Shown in pieces: positions 1 through 8,461 of a DNA stretch of 64,000 nt. The notes under the pieces are model-generated. The model was not told the DNA's origin and did not search any database. It worked only from the letters and a program-made list of their open reading frames with translations. Both the position numbers and the translations under genes were made by a program. The stretch comes from Exiguobacterium aurantiacum (GTDB lineage: Bacteria > Bacillota > Bacilli > Exiguobacteriales > Exiguobacteriaceae): positions 1,516,501 through 1,580,500 of the forward strand of contig NZ_CP101462.1 in NCBI RefSeq assembly GCF_024362205.1, in the 5' to 3' direction. Positions within the stretch are counted from its first letter, which is position 1; the number at the start of each line of letters is the position of its first letter.

Positions 1-53
1 GTAAAAACTAACAGACATGTCGGGAAATCTCAATCAGAAATGAGGACAAGACG

Positions 54-1268
54 ATGGAGACGATGATGATCGGCTTTAGCTTGATTGTAGCAATCGGTGC
101 GTTGGCTCAACTGTTCGCTTGGCGATTTGACCTGCCAGCCATCATTATTATGACCGTGGCCGGAGTGCTCGTCGGACCAATCTTCGGATGGATCGACCCG
201 GTGACGATGCTTGGAGACTTGTATAGCCCGTTGATTTCATTCGCCGTCGCCCTCATTTTGTTCGAAGGAAGTCTCGGTCTGGAATTCCGTGAAATCCGCG
301 AGTATCGAAAAGTCATTGCCCGGCTCGTGACGGTTGGGGTGCTGCTTTCCTTTCTCGCCACTTCGGTCTTGCTGATCACCGTCGGGAACATCCACTGGCT
401 CCCTGCATTGACACTTGGAGCTTTATTCGTCGTGACAGGGCCGACGGTCATCATCCCGCTCCTACGACAAGCCAATTTGGTGCCACATGTGGCGAACGTG
501 TTGAAATGGGAAGGCATCATTGTCGATCCGATTGGGGCGCTCCTTGGGCTGTTCGTCGTCCAATTCGGATTCGCATTTTATCAAAATGATAGTTTAACCA
601 CACATCTCCCGTTTCTGAGTTCGTGTGTGGCAGGAGTATTACTTGGGATTGTGTTCGGGGTCGTATTAATGCGCGCTTTTGCGAAAGGCAGAGTCCCTGA
701 GTATTTGCAAACGACACTGACATTAAGTGGCGTGTTGCTCGTCTTCTCGATGAGCGAATGGGTCATGCATGAGGTCGGTCTGCTGGCTGTGACGGCGATG
801 GGGCTGACGATGGCTAATTCGAAATTCGCGCGTCCGGAGATTCTCACCCATCTCCGTGAGTTTAAAGAGAACGTGTCCATCCTCTTGATTTCTTCTGTCT
901 TCATCATTTTAACGGCCAGTTTAAGCCGTACCGATTTACTCGCCGTCTTTCAAGCCCCGATTCTGCTCTCGATTGCCGGCATCTTATTCCTCGTTCGGCC
1001 ATTCTCGATCCTTTCAGCGACGATTGGGACGTCATTAGTGAGAAACGAGCGGGTGTTCATCGGCTGGATTGCCCCTCGCGGTATCGTGGCTATGACGGTG
1101 ACCGGCTTCTTTGCAGCTGAAATCACGGAGCTCGGTGTGACGGATGCTGAAAAGATGTTACCGATGACGCTCGGTCTCGTCTTTTTATCTGTGACAATTC
1201 ACGGATTGACCATCAGACCGCTCGCAAGACGTCTCGGATTGAACAAAATCAAGAATCCTTGGAGCTGA
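54..1268 (+). CDS. CPA1-type cation:proton antiporter
   Basis: Integral membrane antiporter that probably exchanges Na+ or K+ for H+ to control pH and salt stress. The 404-aa protein is about twelve hydrophobic helices with almost no soluble tail. Family marks are FEGSLGLEF in helix 3, a TGPTVIIPLL stretch where NhaP-type proteins carry their unwound helix, the acidic WEGIIVDPIGA helix that should hold the ion-binding Asp, and WIAPRGIVAMTV near the C-terminus. It lacks the cytoplasmic TrkA-C or USP domain that many relatives have. It stands alone, followed by a strong terminator shared with the convergent gene. Ion specificity cannot be read from sequence. Confidence 0.85.
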   Translation: METMMIGFSLIVAIGALAQLFAWRFDLPAIIIMTVAGVLVGPIFGWIDPVTMLGDLYSPLISFAVALILFEGSLGLEFREIREYRKVIARLVTVGVLLSFLATSVLLITVGNIHWLPALTLGALFVVTGPTVIIPLLRQANLVPHVANVLKWEGIIVDPIGALLGLFVVQFGFAFYQNDSLTTHLPFLSSCVAGVLLGIVFGVVLMRAFAKGRVPEYLQTTLTLSGVLLVFSMSEWVMHEVGLLAVTAMGLTMANSKFARPEILTHLREFKENVSILLISSVFIILTASLSRTDLLAVFQAPILLSIAGILFLVRPFSILSATIGTSLVRNERVFIGWIAPRGIVAMTVTGFFAAEITELGVTDAEKMLPMTLGLVFLSVTIHGLTIRPLARRLGLNKIKNPWS

Positions 1269-1278
1269 ATACACACAA

Positions 1279-1304
1279 AAAAACACCGCGCCTGCGGTGT
1301 TTTT
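1279..1304. terminator. bidirectional intrinsic terminator
   Basis: Perfect 11-bp stem AAAAACACCGC / GCGGTGTTTTT with a 4-nt loop between two converging genes. The A-run and T-run flanks let it serve both strands. Confidence 0.85.
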
Positions 1305-1316
1305 GGGGTAAATCGA

Positions 1317-2102
1317 TTAGTTTAAGACTTTAATTGTGATTGATTTACGACCGAAGTTGAGCGCTTGCTCTTGTGTCGGCATCAAGAGGTCGATTTTGTT
1401 ACCTTTGATGGCGCCACCAGTGTCTCCAGCGATTGCTTCACCGTAGCCTTCAACCCATACTTTAGAGCCGAGTGGGATGACTGAAGGGTCAACCGCGATG
1501 ACTTTTTGGTTCGGGTTCGAGCGGACGTCGATTCCTGTTGCCGTGATTCCTGAGCACCCTGCACAGTATGGCGTGTAAGCCGTTGCTTCCACAGTCATCG
1601 TCTTACCTGAAGCCGGAGCTTGGGTTTGCGTTGTCGACGTAGACTGTTTCGTCACTGGTGCAGATGTTGATGCTTTTGGTTTAGCGGCTGGTGCGCTGTT
1701 CGCAACCGATGCTGCTTTGGCACCTTTTACAGAGAATTGTTGACCAGGGAAAATGAGATCTGATTTAAGACCGTTCCATGTCATCAATTGGTTGACAGAT
1801 ACGCCGTTGTTTGTCGCGATGCGATACAACGTGTCGCCTGCTTTAACCGTATACGTGCTTGCTGAAGAAGAACTTGCTTTCGCTTCTGACTTCGCGAGCT
1901 TCAATACTTGATTCGGATAAATCATATTAGAGTTTAAGCCGTTCGCTTGTTTGATGTCATTTACTGATACATTGTTGTTCACGGCGATACGGTAAAGTGT
2001 ATCTCCAGACTGAACTGTGTGTGTTGATGCTGCCGAAGCTGGAGCAGCGACTCCTAAACTAAGGCCAGCGAGTGCCGTTAGTGTCAATAGTGGTTTTTTC
2101 AT
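1317..2102 (-). CDS. LysM-3D domain cell-wall protein (YocH-like)
   Basis: Secreted peptidoglycan-binding protein, probably a wall hydrolase or muralytic enzyme of the YocH type. A signal peptide ends near residue 25 (AASA). Two LysM repeats follow at about 27-70 and 82-126, both starting with TV(Q/K)(S/A)GDTLYRIA. A Ser/Thr/Ala/Pro linker (130-165) leads to a 3D domain (170-261) of the RlpA/MltA barrel fold; its three defining aspartates appear to be D205, D227 and D238. At 261 aa it is close to B. subtilis YocH in size. The RBS is AAGGGAGG, 9 nt before ATG. Two WalR-like boxes lie upstream, which fits the WalRK control known for YocH. Enzymatic activity is inferred from family only. Confidence 0.88.
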   Translation of the reverse strand: MKKPLLTLTALAGLSLGVAAPASAASTHTVQSGDTLYRIAVNNNVSVNDIKQANGLNSNMIYPNQVLKLAKSEAKASSSSASTYTVKAGDTLYRIATNNGVSVNQLMTWNGLKSDLIFPGQQFSVKGAKAASVANSAPAAKPKASTSAPVTKQSTSTTQTQAPASGKTMTVEATAYTPYCAGCSGITATGIDVRSNPNQKVIAVDPSVIPLGSKVWVEGYGEAIAGDTGGAIKGNKIDLLMPTQEQALNFGRKSITIKVLN

Positions 2103-2150
2103 AAGAATATTCCTCCCTTTTCTAACGCTCCCTTACTGTAACACCTGTAT

Positions 2151-2167
2151 GTTTCACTGCCGTTACA
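2151..2167 (-). promoter_or_regulatory. WalR-like box, proximal
   Basis: Read on the minus strand: TGTAAC, 5 nt, TGAAAC. This matches the WalR consensus TGTWAH-N5-TGTWAH at 11 of 12 positions. It sits 49 nt upstream of the LysM-3D gene start. Confidence 0.5.
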
Positions 2168-2183
2168 GGCTGATATGAGAGTG

Positions 2184-2200
2184 ATATCAGTTCAGTTACA
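2184..2200 (-). promoter_or_regulatory. WalR-like box, distal
   Basis: Read on the minus strand: TGTAAC, 5 nt, TGATAT, again 11 of 12 matches to the WalR consensus. It lies 33 nt upstream of the first box, about three helical turns, so both would lie on one DNA face. Confidence 0.45.
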
Positions 2201-2276
2201 GAAGCTTTCAAGGGGATGAGAGGAATCTGAATTTTTACAATCTAGATACAAATGGCTTTGTTGAGCCGTTTTCGAC

Positions 2277-2282
2277 TATACT
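2277..2282 (+). promoter_or_regulatory. putative -10 element TATACT
   Basis: TATACT 28 nt before the TTG start of the DUF1294 gene, followed by a clear GAAGGGAGG RBS. No good -35 hexamer is seen at 16-18 nt. Confidence 0.35.
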
Positions 2283-2310
2283 AAAAAGAAGAGAAGGGAG
2301 GTTTTAGTCT

Positions 2311-2571
2311 TTGGAACTATTACTGCTATATTACATTGTGACTAATTTACTAGCGTTTATGATATTTTTCCTCGATAAACGCCGTGCCAAATCAGGGGAA
2401 TGGCGAATTTCAGAACGAATGTTACTCATTCTCGTCTGGATCGGTGGAGCATTCGGTGCCTATCTCGCGATGCGTCTCTTCCGTCATAAGACGTTGAAGC
2501 CGCTATTTCGAATCGGTGTCCCGATCGCTATCTTGGTGCACGCCGGTATCACAGGCTGGTTCATCTTCTGA
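2311..2571 (+). CDS. DUF1294 family small membrane protein
   Basis: An 86-aa inner-membrane protein of unknown function. It has an N-terminal helix (LLLLYYIVTNLLAFMIFFLDK), the family signature FLDKRRAK..WRISE, a second hydrophobic helix with GGAFGAYLAM and a third at the C-terminus. The motif FRHKTLK between helices is also typical of DUF1294. The start is TTG, supported by GAAGGGAGG 8-9 nt upstream. It is transcribed away from the LysM-3D gene. No partner genes point to a function. Confidence 0.85.
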   Translation: MELLLLYYIVTNLLAFMIFFLDKRRAKSGEWRISERMLLILVWIGGAFGAYLAMRLFRHKTLKPLFRIGVPIAILVHAGITGWFIF

Positions 2572-2711
2572 CGCCATTATATAGAAGAAACTCGTTCACA
2601 CTGTCCAACGGAGACGCGGTTGAAATGTCTGGATTGACGCTTCATATCGAGAAAACGAAGTCTCCAGCCGGTGCGAAACGGAAATAAATGTTTGATTGTT
2701 GAGGTGTCGAG

Positions 2712-3509
2712 ATGAATACCGAAGAGAATATGATTAATGTCCAAACGTGGACCGGGCGGACGATGGAGATCGGGTTCACGACGAATGCGCAGTTTCAAAT
2801 CTGGCTAGTGACCCAGGGGCAAGTCGAGATCCGGATCAACGGTACCCGTGCACGACTTCGGGCCGGGATGGCGCTGATGCTCGACCGCGGACAGGTTACA
2901 AAAGTTGAACGGACAGATGACTCGTTTCAAATGACGATGCTTCAGGTCGACCCGTTGGACTTGGTTGCACCGCCACTCGCGGAGCGCTATGTCACACCGT
3001 TCATCGAGAAGATTGGCCATCACGTGCTGCATCCGGCTGAATCAGGTGACAAGGCTATCCTCGAGACGCTTCATAAAGTAATCAAGAGTTTAAAGAAAGA
3101 CTCCGCTTTCGCGTTGCTCGATGCGACATTACAGCTCGCCGTCGTCTGGCGCTATTGGATTCAACGGCAACCCGTGACGAGACGACATGGGCAGGAACGC
3201 ATGCAACGCATGATCACTTACATACACGACCACGACACGATGAAACTGTCGCTTGAAGACATCGCCGCTGCCGGTGGACTGAGCCGGGCGGAATGTTGCC
3301 GTTACTTTTCAAAATGGGGAGACACATCGCCGCTCGCCTATGTCCAAGACGTCCGGATGCAACGGGCCGCCCGTCTGTTGTGTGAGACGGACAGTCCGGT
3401 CGCTGAAGTGGCAAACCGGTTTGGCTATACGAGCGTGAGCCATTTTGTCCAGACGTTTAAGAAAGTGCATCATCAAACACCGCTCGCGTTTCGCAAACAG
3501 AGGACATGA
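2712..3509 (+). CDS. AraC family transcriptional regulator
   Basis: A 265-aa DNA-binding regulator. The N-terminal half (about 20-100) looks like a cupin sensor domain (VRINGTRARLRAGMALMLDRG), and the C-terminal 100 residues hold the two helix-turn-helix units of AraC proteins: LSLEDIAAAGGLSRAECCRYFSKW and SPVAEVANRFGYTSVSHFVQTFKK. The RBS (GAGGTGT) is weak and close to the ATG. The next gene on the other side of a shared terminator is an SDR in the opposite direction, so no regulatory target can be named. Confidence 0.88.
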   Translation: MNTEENMINVQTWTGRTMEIGFTTNAQFQIWLVTQGQVEIRINGTRARLRAGMALMLDRGQVTKVERTDDSFQMTMLQVDPLDLVAPPLAERYVTPFIEKIGHHVLHPAESGDKAILETLHKVIKSLKKDSAFALLDATLQLAVVWRYWIQRQPVTRRHGQERMQRMITYIHDHDTMKLSLEDIAAAGGLSRAECCRYFSKWGDTSPLAYVQDVRMQRAARLLCETDSPVAEVANRFGYTSVSHFVQTFKKVHHQTPLAFRKQRT

Positions 3510-3540
3510 CAAAAGCCGACATGAGTGTGTCGGCTTTTGT
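3509..3540. terminator. bidirectional intrinsic terminator
   Basis: A 13-bp perfect stem, ACAAAAGCCGACA / TGTCGGCTTTTGT, with a 6-nt loop. It starts inside the AraC stop codon and ends 3 nt before the SDR stop codon. Confidence 0.85.
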
Positions 3541-3542
3541 CG

Positions 3543-4301
3543 TTACCGGGCGGTCCAACCGCCGTCGGCTTTCAATACGTCACCATTGACGAAACTCGAA
3601 TCATCGGAGGCGAGGAACAACGCGACCTTTGCGATTTGCTCCGGTTCACCGATTGGGGCCTCCCCTGCCCCTTGGATGGCGCGCATCCCGAGTTCGCTCG
3701 GCGCGGTGATGGTGGCACCGATATTCGTATTGACTCCGCCCGGTGCGATGGCGTTGGCCCGTATCTTGTTGAACGTACCATACGTGGCGGCGATGTTTTT
3801 CGTCAGGCCGATGAGTGCGTGCTTCGAGGCGACGTACGAGGCACCGCCCCGTGTCCCGAACAGACCACCGACCGAGGCGTTATTGATGATGACACCGCCC
3901 GAATCTTGTTTGTCCATGACGTTGATCGCGGCCCGGGCCAGTTTCATCGGTCCGGTCAAGTTGACGGCGATGACCCGGTCCCATACCTCGTCGGTCACTT
4001 CACCGACGGTCAAAAAGTTGTCCATGATGCCGGCATTGTTGACTAAAACGTCGAGCGAACCGAACGTGCTCGTCGCCGTCTCGACCATGGTGTCGATGTC
4101 TTCCTGTTTCGTCACGTTCCCGGCGACGCCGACGGCTTCCCCGCCGCTCGCTTTGATCTCTGACGCGACCGCTTCGACCGAGTCCCCGTTCATGTCGACG
4201 GCGACGACGCGTGCCCCTTCTTCGGCAAACAGTTTGGCGATGGCCCGCCCCATCCCTGACCCGGCCCCGGTGACGAGTGCCGTTTTACCCGATAATTTCA
4301 C
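3543..4301 (-). CDS. SDR family NAD(P)-dependent oxidoreductase
   Basis: Classical short-chain dehydrogenase of 252 aa, probably reducing or oxidising an alcohol/ketone substrate in the cytoplasm. It carries the cofactor motif TGAGSGMG (11-18), NNAG (88-91), and the catalytic set N114, S143, Y156 and K160 (YVASK), then the IAPGGVNT loop. VAVDMN after strand 2 suggests NAD(H) preference. The frame is open further upstream, but GTG at 4301 has AAGGAGG at ideal spacing and places the Rossmann motif at the usual N-terminal position. It stands alone; the substrate is unknown. Confidence 0.9.
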   Translation of the reverse strand: MKLSGKTALVTGAGSGMGRAIAKLFAEEGARVVAVDMNGDSVEAVASEIKASGGEAVGVAGNVTKQEDIDTMVETATSTFGSLDVLVNNAGIMDNFLTVGEVTDEVWDRVIAVNLTGPMKLARAAINVMDKQDSGGVIINNASVGGLFGTRGGASYVASKHALIGLTKNIAATYGTFNKIRANAIAPGGVNTNIGATITAPSELGMRAIQGAGEAPIGEPEQIAKVALFLASDDSSFVNGDVLKADGGWTAR

Positions 4302-4428
4302 ACCGCATTCCTCCTTGTTGAGACAACTCAAGAGCGACAGAGAAAACGACATGTGCAACCTGATCACGTGTCATTAGTCTATACCCGGATTTGGAGGAAA
4401 ACGTATCTCTGTTTGGAAGAATCTGCTT

Positions 4429-5355
4429 TTGTTCACGTCAATGGTCACGTACAATGAAAGATACAGATATTGGGAGTTGGAAGGTGGGATTCGATTGAGT
4501 AGGTATTATGCAGAAGTGATCGGAAACGGGTGTCCCGTTATATTTTTACCGGCTGGAGGATTCACCGGAGAAGAAGGCCGTTCGCTCGCTGAGGCGCTAC
4601 GCGACGACTTCGAGGTGCATTTGCTGGATTTGCCAGGGTTCGGGCGAAGTGAAGGAATCAATCGAATTGTGACGTCCAAACAGTTGGCGGATTGGGTCAA
4701 CGACTACGTCGTCACACATCGACTTGGACCCGTCCTCGTAATGGCGCATTCGCTTGGAGGCGCGGTCGGTCTCGCTTTCGCCACGCATTATCCCGAGCAA
4801 GTGGAGCGGCTCGTCTTGCTCGACCAAGGACATAAGGCGTTCCCGCGCGTTCCGTTAAAAGAGTATGGGGTGTTCGGCCTTACCGTCCCGCTCCTGAGCG
4901 GACTTTATCGTCTGTTCGGACCTCGACTCGTCCGGAAAATCGAGATGAAGGTCATTTCAGATGAAGGTACATCTTCAGTTACAAAGGAACAGGTTAAGGC
5001 TTTCTGCGCACAGACAGGTCTCCTTGAACGAGACGAGATTCGACGTGCACTGGACGCCCCGGCTAAGCTCGGACGAGGCGGATTGAATCTGTTGTTCGGC
5101 TTCTATCATCTTGACGTGCCGCAGCTCGTGCGGTCACTTCAAGTGCCAACCTTGCTTGTTTACGGCGATTTTGTCGGACTGGACGACAAAGAAGCCCGAT
5201 CGACGCGGTCAGCCATCTCGGACCTGCAACGGCATGAGTTGCCGATCACTTACATACGAATGACAGGCGGCCACTTCGTCCATTGGAACCCGGCGTTCCC
5301 GATTGAACAGGTACGACAGTTTTTACAAGTCGAGCAAGTGAGCGGTCTGTCATGA
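4429..5355 (+). CDS. alpha/beta hydrolase
   Basis: A 308-aa cytoplasmic alpha/beta-hydrolase, probably an esterase or lipase-like enzyme. It has the oxyanion-hole loop PAGGFT, the DLPGFGRS turn, the nucleophile elbow AHSLGG (S108), an acid candidate in VYGDF and the catalytic His in GGHFVHW. A lid-like helical insert lies at about 145-215. The start is uncertain: TTG 4429 has GGAAGA 8 nt upstream; ATG 4441 lacks an RBS; the better GGAGGA at 4393 has no standard start at proper distance. It overlaps the next gene by 4 nt, so the two are translationally coupled. Confidence 0.82.
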   Translation: MFTSMVTYNERYRYWELEGGIRLSRYYAEVIGNGCPVIFLPAGGFTGEEGRSLAEALRDDFEVHLLDLPGFGRSEGINRIVTSKQLADWVNDYVVTHRLGPVLVMAHSLGGAVGLAFATHYPEQVERLVLLDQGHKAFPRVPLKEYGVFGLTVPLLSGLYRLFGPRLVRKIEMKVISDEGTSSVTKEQVKAFCAQTGLLERDEIRRALDAPAKLGRGGLNLLFGFYHLDVPQLVRSLQVPTLLVYGDFVGLDDKEARSTRSAISDLQRHELPITYIRMTGGHFVHWNPAFPIEQVRQFLQVEQVSGLS

Positions 5356-5891
5356 ACCGTCAGCAAAAGATTGTCCTGATTCTTGTGTGCTTATTGTTGG
5401 TATCAGCCGGAGTGGCCTGGGCATTTGATTCGACGAAGCAGCTACAGTTGCCTGAGGGAGCGGAACCGATTCTCAACTACCCTGTTGATGACCGTGACAT
5501 GAGTCTTCGCTTTTTCACGAACAGTTACACCGTCGAGGAATGGAGTGACGAGCCGGTTGCGCAAGGCATAGGTCTTGAACTTACTGTCGACAATCAGGTT
5601 CAGTCGATTACATCTGAATCGCTGTTCGAGGCAGGTCTCACGTGGTCGACTTTTGGCCAATCGTGCGGAGATACGTCAGCATGTTCCCCGTACGATATCC
5701 TTTACGGGATGAACCACGGCGAGACGACAAGAGTCGTCGTCGAGTTGAACGGGGAACGGTTCGAACCGGAACTATTGAAGACGAAGGCCGGGAATGATGT
5801 CTGGTTCGTGCTCGTCGACCAAATCGAGTCGATTGAGTCAATCACCGGCTACGATGCTGCGGGAGACATATCCTACCGCTACAATAACTAA
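5352..5891 (+). CDS. hypothetical membrane-anchored or secreted protein
   Basis: A 179-aa protein of no family I recognise. One N-terminal hydrophobic helix (IVLILVCLLLVSAGVAWAF) acts as signal peptide or anchor; the rest is acidic and predicted extracellular. Two cysteines in GQSCGDTSACSPYD, only six residues apart, could form a disulfide. ATG overlaps the stop of the hydrolase gene as ATGA, so it is in the same operon. Its role may be linked to that hydrolase, but this rests on context only. Confidence 0.7.
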   Translation: MNRQQKIVLILVCLLLVSAGVAWAFDSTKQLQLPEGAEPILNYPVDDRDMSLRFFTNSYTVEEWSDEPVAQGIGLELTVDNQVQSITSESLFEAGLTWSTFGQSCGDTSACSPYDILYGMNHGETTRVVVELNGERFEPELLKTKAGNDVWFVLVDQIESIESITGYDAAGDISYRYNN

Positions 5892-5893
5892 AA

Positions 5894-5927
5894 AAGAGAC
5901 GGAGGACGGCTTGTCCTCTCATCTCTT
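5894..5927. terminator. imperfect hairpin, probable terminator
   Basis: AAGAGA-GAGGAC / GTCCTC-TCTCTT, interrupted by a small internal loop, between converging genes. The T-run is poor, so the call is tentative. Confidence 0.4.
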
Positions 5928-6189
5928 AGCGTTCACAGGCGATACCGTCTTTATCACGATCTTTTGATTTGTTCGCTTCATACAGTGAACTGTTAGCGTA
6001 AGGCTTGTACTTCGTCTTGCCACCTTTGTTTTTCGTCGTCTTCGTTTTGGCGACACCGCCCTTGTAGGTCTTATTCAGTTCGGTGCAGTTTTTGAATTTT
6101 TTCGGTGCGGCGTCCACGGTTTCTGACGGTGCGACGCTCAGCGTGAACAACGCGATGCCGGCGATGGTCGCGCGAAGTAGTTTCTTCAT
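5926..6189 (-). CDS. excalibur calcium-binding domain protein
   Basis: A small secreted protein of 87 aa. A signal peptide (IAGIALFTLSVAPSETVDA) is followed by a lysine-rich stretch and a C-terminal excalibur domain with FKNCTELNKTY at its start and DRDKDGIACE at its end; the D-x-D-x-D-G loop is EF-hand-like and should bind Ca2+. The frame opens 21 nt further upstream, but ATG 6189 has AAGGAGG 8 nt before it. The domain usually sits at the end of larger surface nucleases or wall proteins; here it is nearly the whole mature protein. Confidence 0.85.
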   Translation of the reverse strand: MKKLLRATIAGIALFTLSVAPSETVDAAPKKFKNCTELNKTYKGGVAKTKTTKNKGGKTKYKPYANSSLYEANKSKDRDKDGIACER

Positions 6190-6301
6190 GATTGTTTCCT
6201 CCTTGGTCATAAGCGATATGAGTTACCATTCTCGTTCATTATAGGAGGGATTAGGACAACTAACCTATTTTATAAAATTTCTAGTAGGAGGGACGATCAC
6301 A

Positions 6302-6655
6302 TTGACCTTATTATCTTTTCACATCGACAATACGAATGAACAACTTTATCAAGGGAACTTGCTTGTCTCGGAAGACGAGATGGTTGAACCGCTTACTTTG
6401 GAGCTCATCGAACGGTTGGTGTTTGGTTCTGAGTTCATCAAGTGTTTTATCACCCAACACCATTCTTTGCGGCGGATTCAGTTAGAAAAACAGCCACTCG
6501 ACCAACTACAGAAAATGTGGGAAAAGACCTTCAAACACCACCTCACCTTTGATCATGCGTTTTCTCTTGACGATTTTCCGCACGGATATTGTTGGACAAC
6601 ACGCGTCTGGCAAGGACACGATTGTTGGTATCTCGTCTTCACCGAACATCACTGA
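6302..6655 (+). CDS. hypothetical protein
   Basis: A 117-aa soluble protein with no recognised family. It starts with TTG, preceded by AGGAGGG about 9 nt upstream. The C-terminus is rich in His, Trp and aromatic residues (GYCWTTRVWQGHDCWYLVF). It is followed 39 nt later by a small membrane protein and may share its transcript. Confidence 0.6.
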   Translation: MTLLSFHIDNTNEQLYQGNLLVSEDEMVEPLTLELIERLVFGSEFIKCFITQHHSLRRIQLEKQPLDQLQKMWEKTFKHHLTFDHAFSLDDFPHGYCWTTRVWQGHDCWYLVFTEHH

Positions 6656-6694
6656 TTTCGTTTTTAACAAACCGGCAAAGGAAGGTAATCTTTC

Positions 6695-6910
6695 ATGGAC
6701 TTACTTATATTGATGCAGGACCGGGCCCTCCCGTTACTGCTGCTCGCATTGTTTCTTATTCTGAACGTGGTGTTTGTCACCGGGATTTGGAAACGACGAC
6801 GCCACTTCTCTAAAGGATTTCTCGTGTTCGCGAGCTCGCTTGCGTTCCTACTCATGACGTCGTCGGTCATCTTAATCATGTTCACGATGTTCATCGGCTA
6901 CAATCAGTGA
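6695..6910 (+). CDS. hypothetical small membrane protein
   Basis: A 71-aa protein with two clear transmembrane helices (LPLLLLALFLILNVVFVTGIW and LVFASSLAFLLMTSSVILIMF) joined by a basic loop KRRRHFSKG. RBS AAGGAAGG precedes ATG. No family recognised. The compact two-helix hairpin could be an accessory or regulatory membrane peptide. Confidence 0.6.
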   Translation: MDLLILMQDRALPLLLLALFLILNVVFVTGIWKRRRHFSKGFLVFASSLAFLLMTSSVILIMFTMFIGYNQ

Positions 6911-6951
6911 TGAATTCGAGCGGTGGTAAATTCACGTGACCATAGTATAGA

Positions 6952-6991
6952 AAAATACCTCCTGAAGACAATTGTCTTCAGGAGGTATTTT
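6952..6991. terminator. strong bidirectional terminator
   Basis: Perfect 18-bp stem starting AAAATACCTCC with an AATT loop, T-run on both sides. It separates the small membrane protein from the end of the beta-glucoside operon. Confidence 0.9.
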
Positions 6992-6994
6992 CGT

Positions 6995-8461
<1,467 letters not shown>

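Noticed and set aside
3445-4377. Long plus-strand ORF across the SDR gene
   Set aside because: It is antisense to a gene with all SDR motifs, lacks an RBS and gives a low-complexity Ala/Ser/Pro-rich protein.
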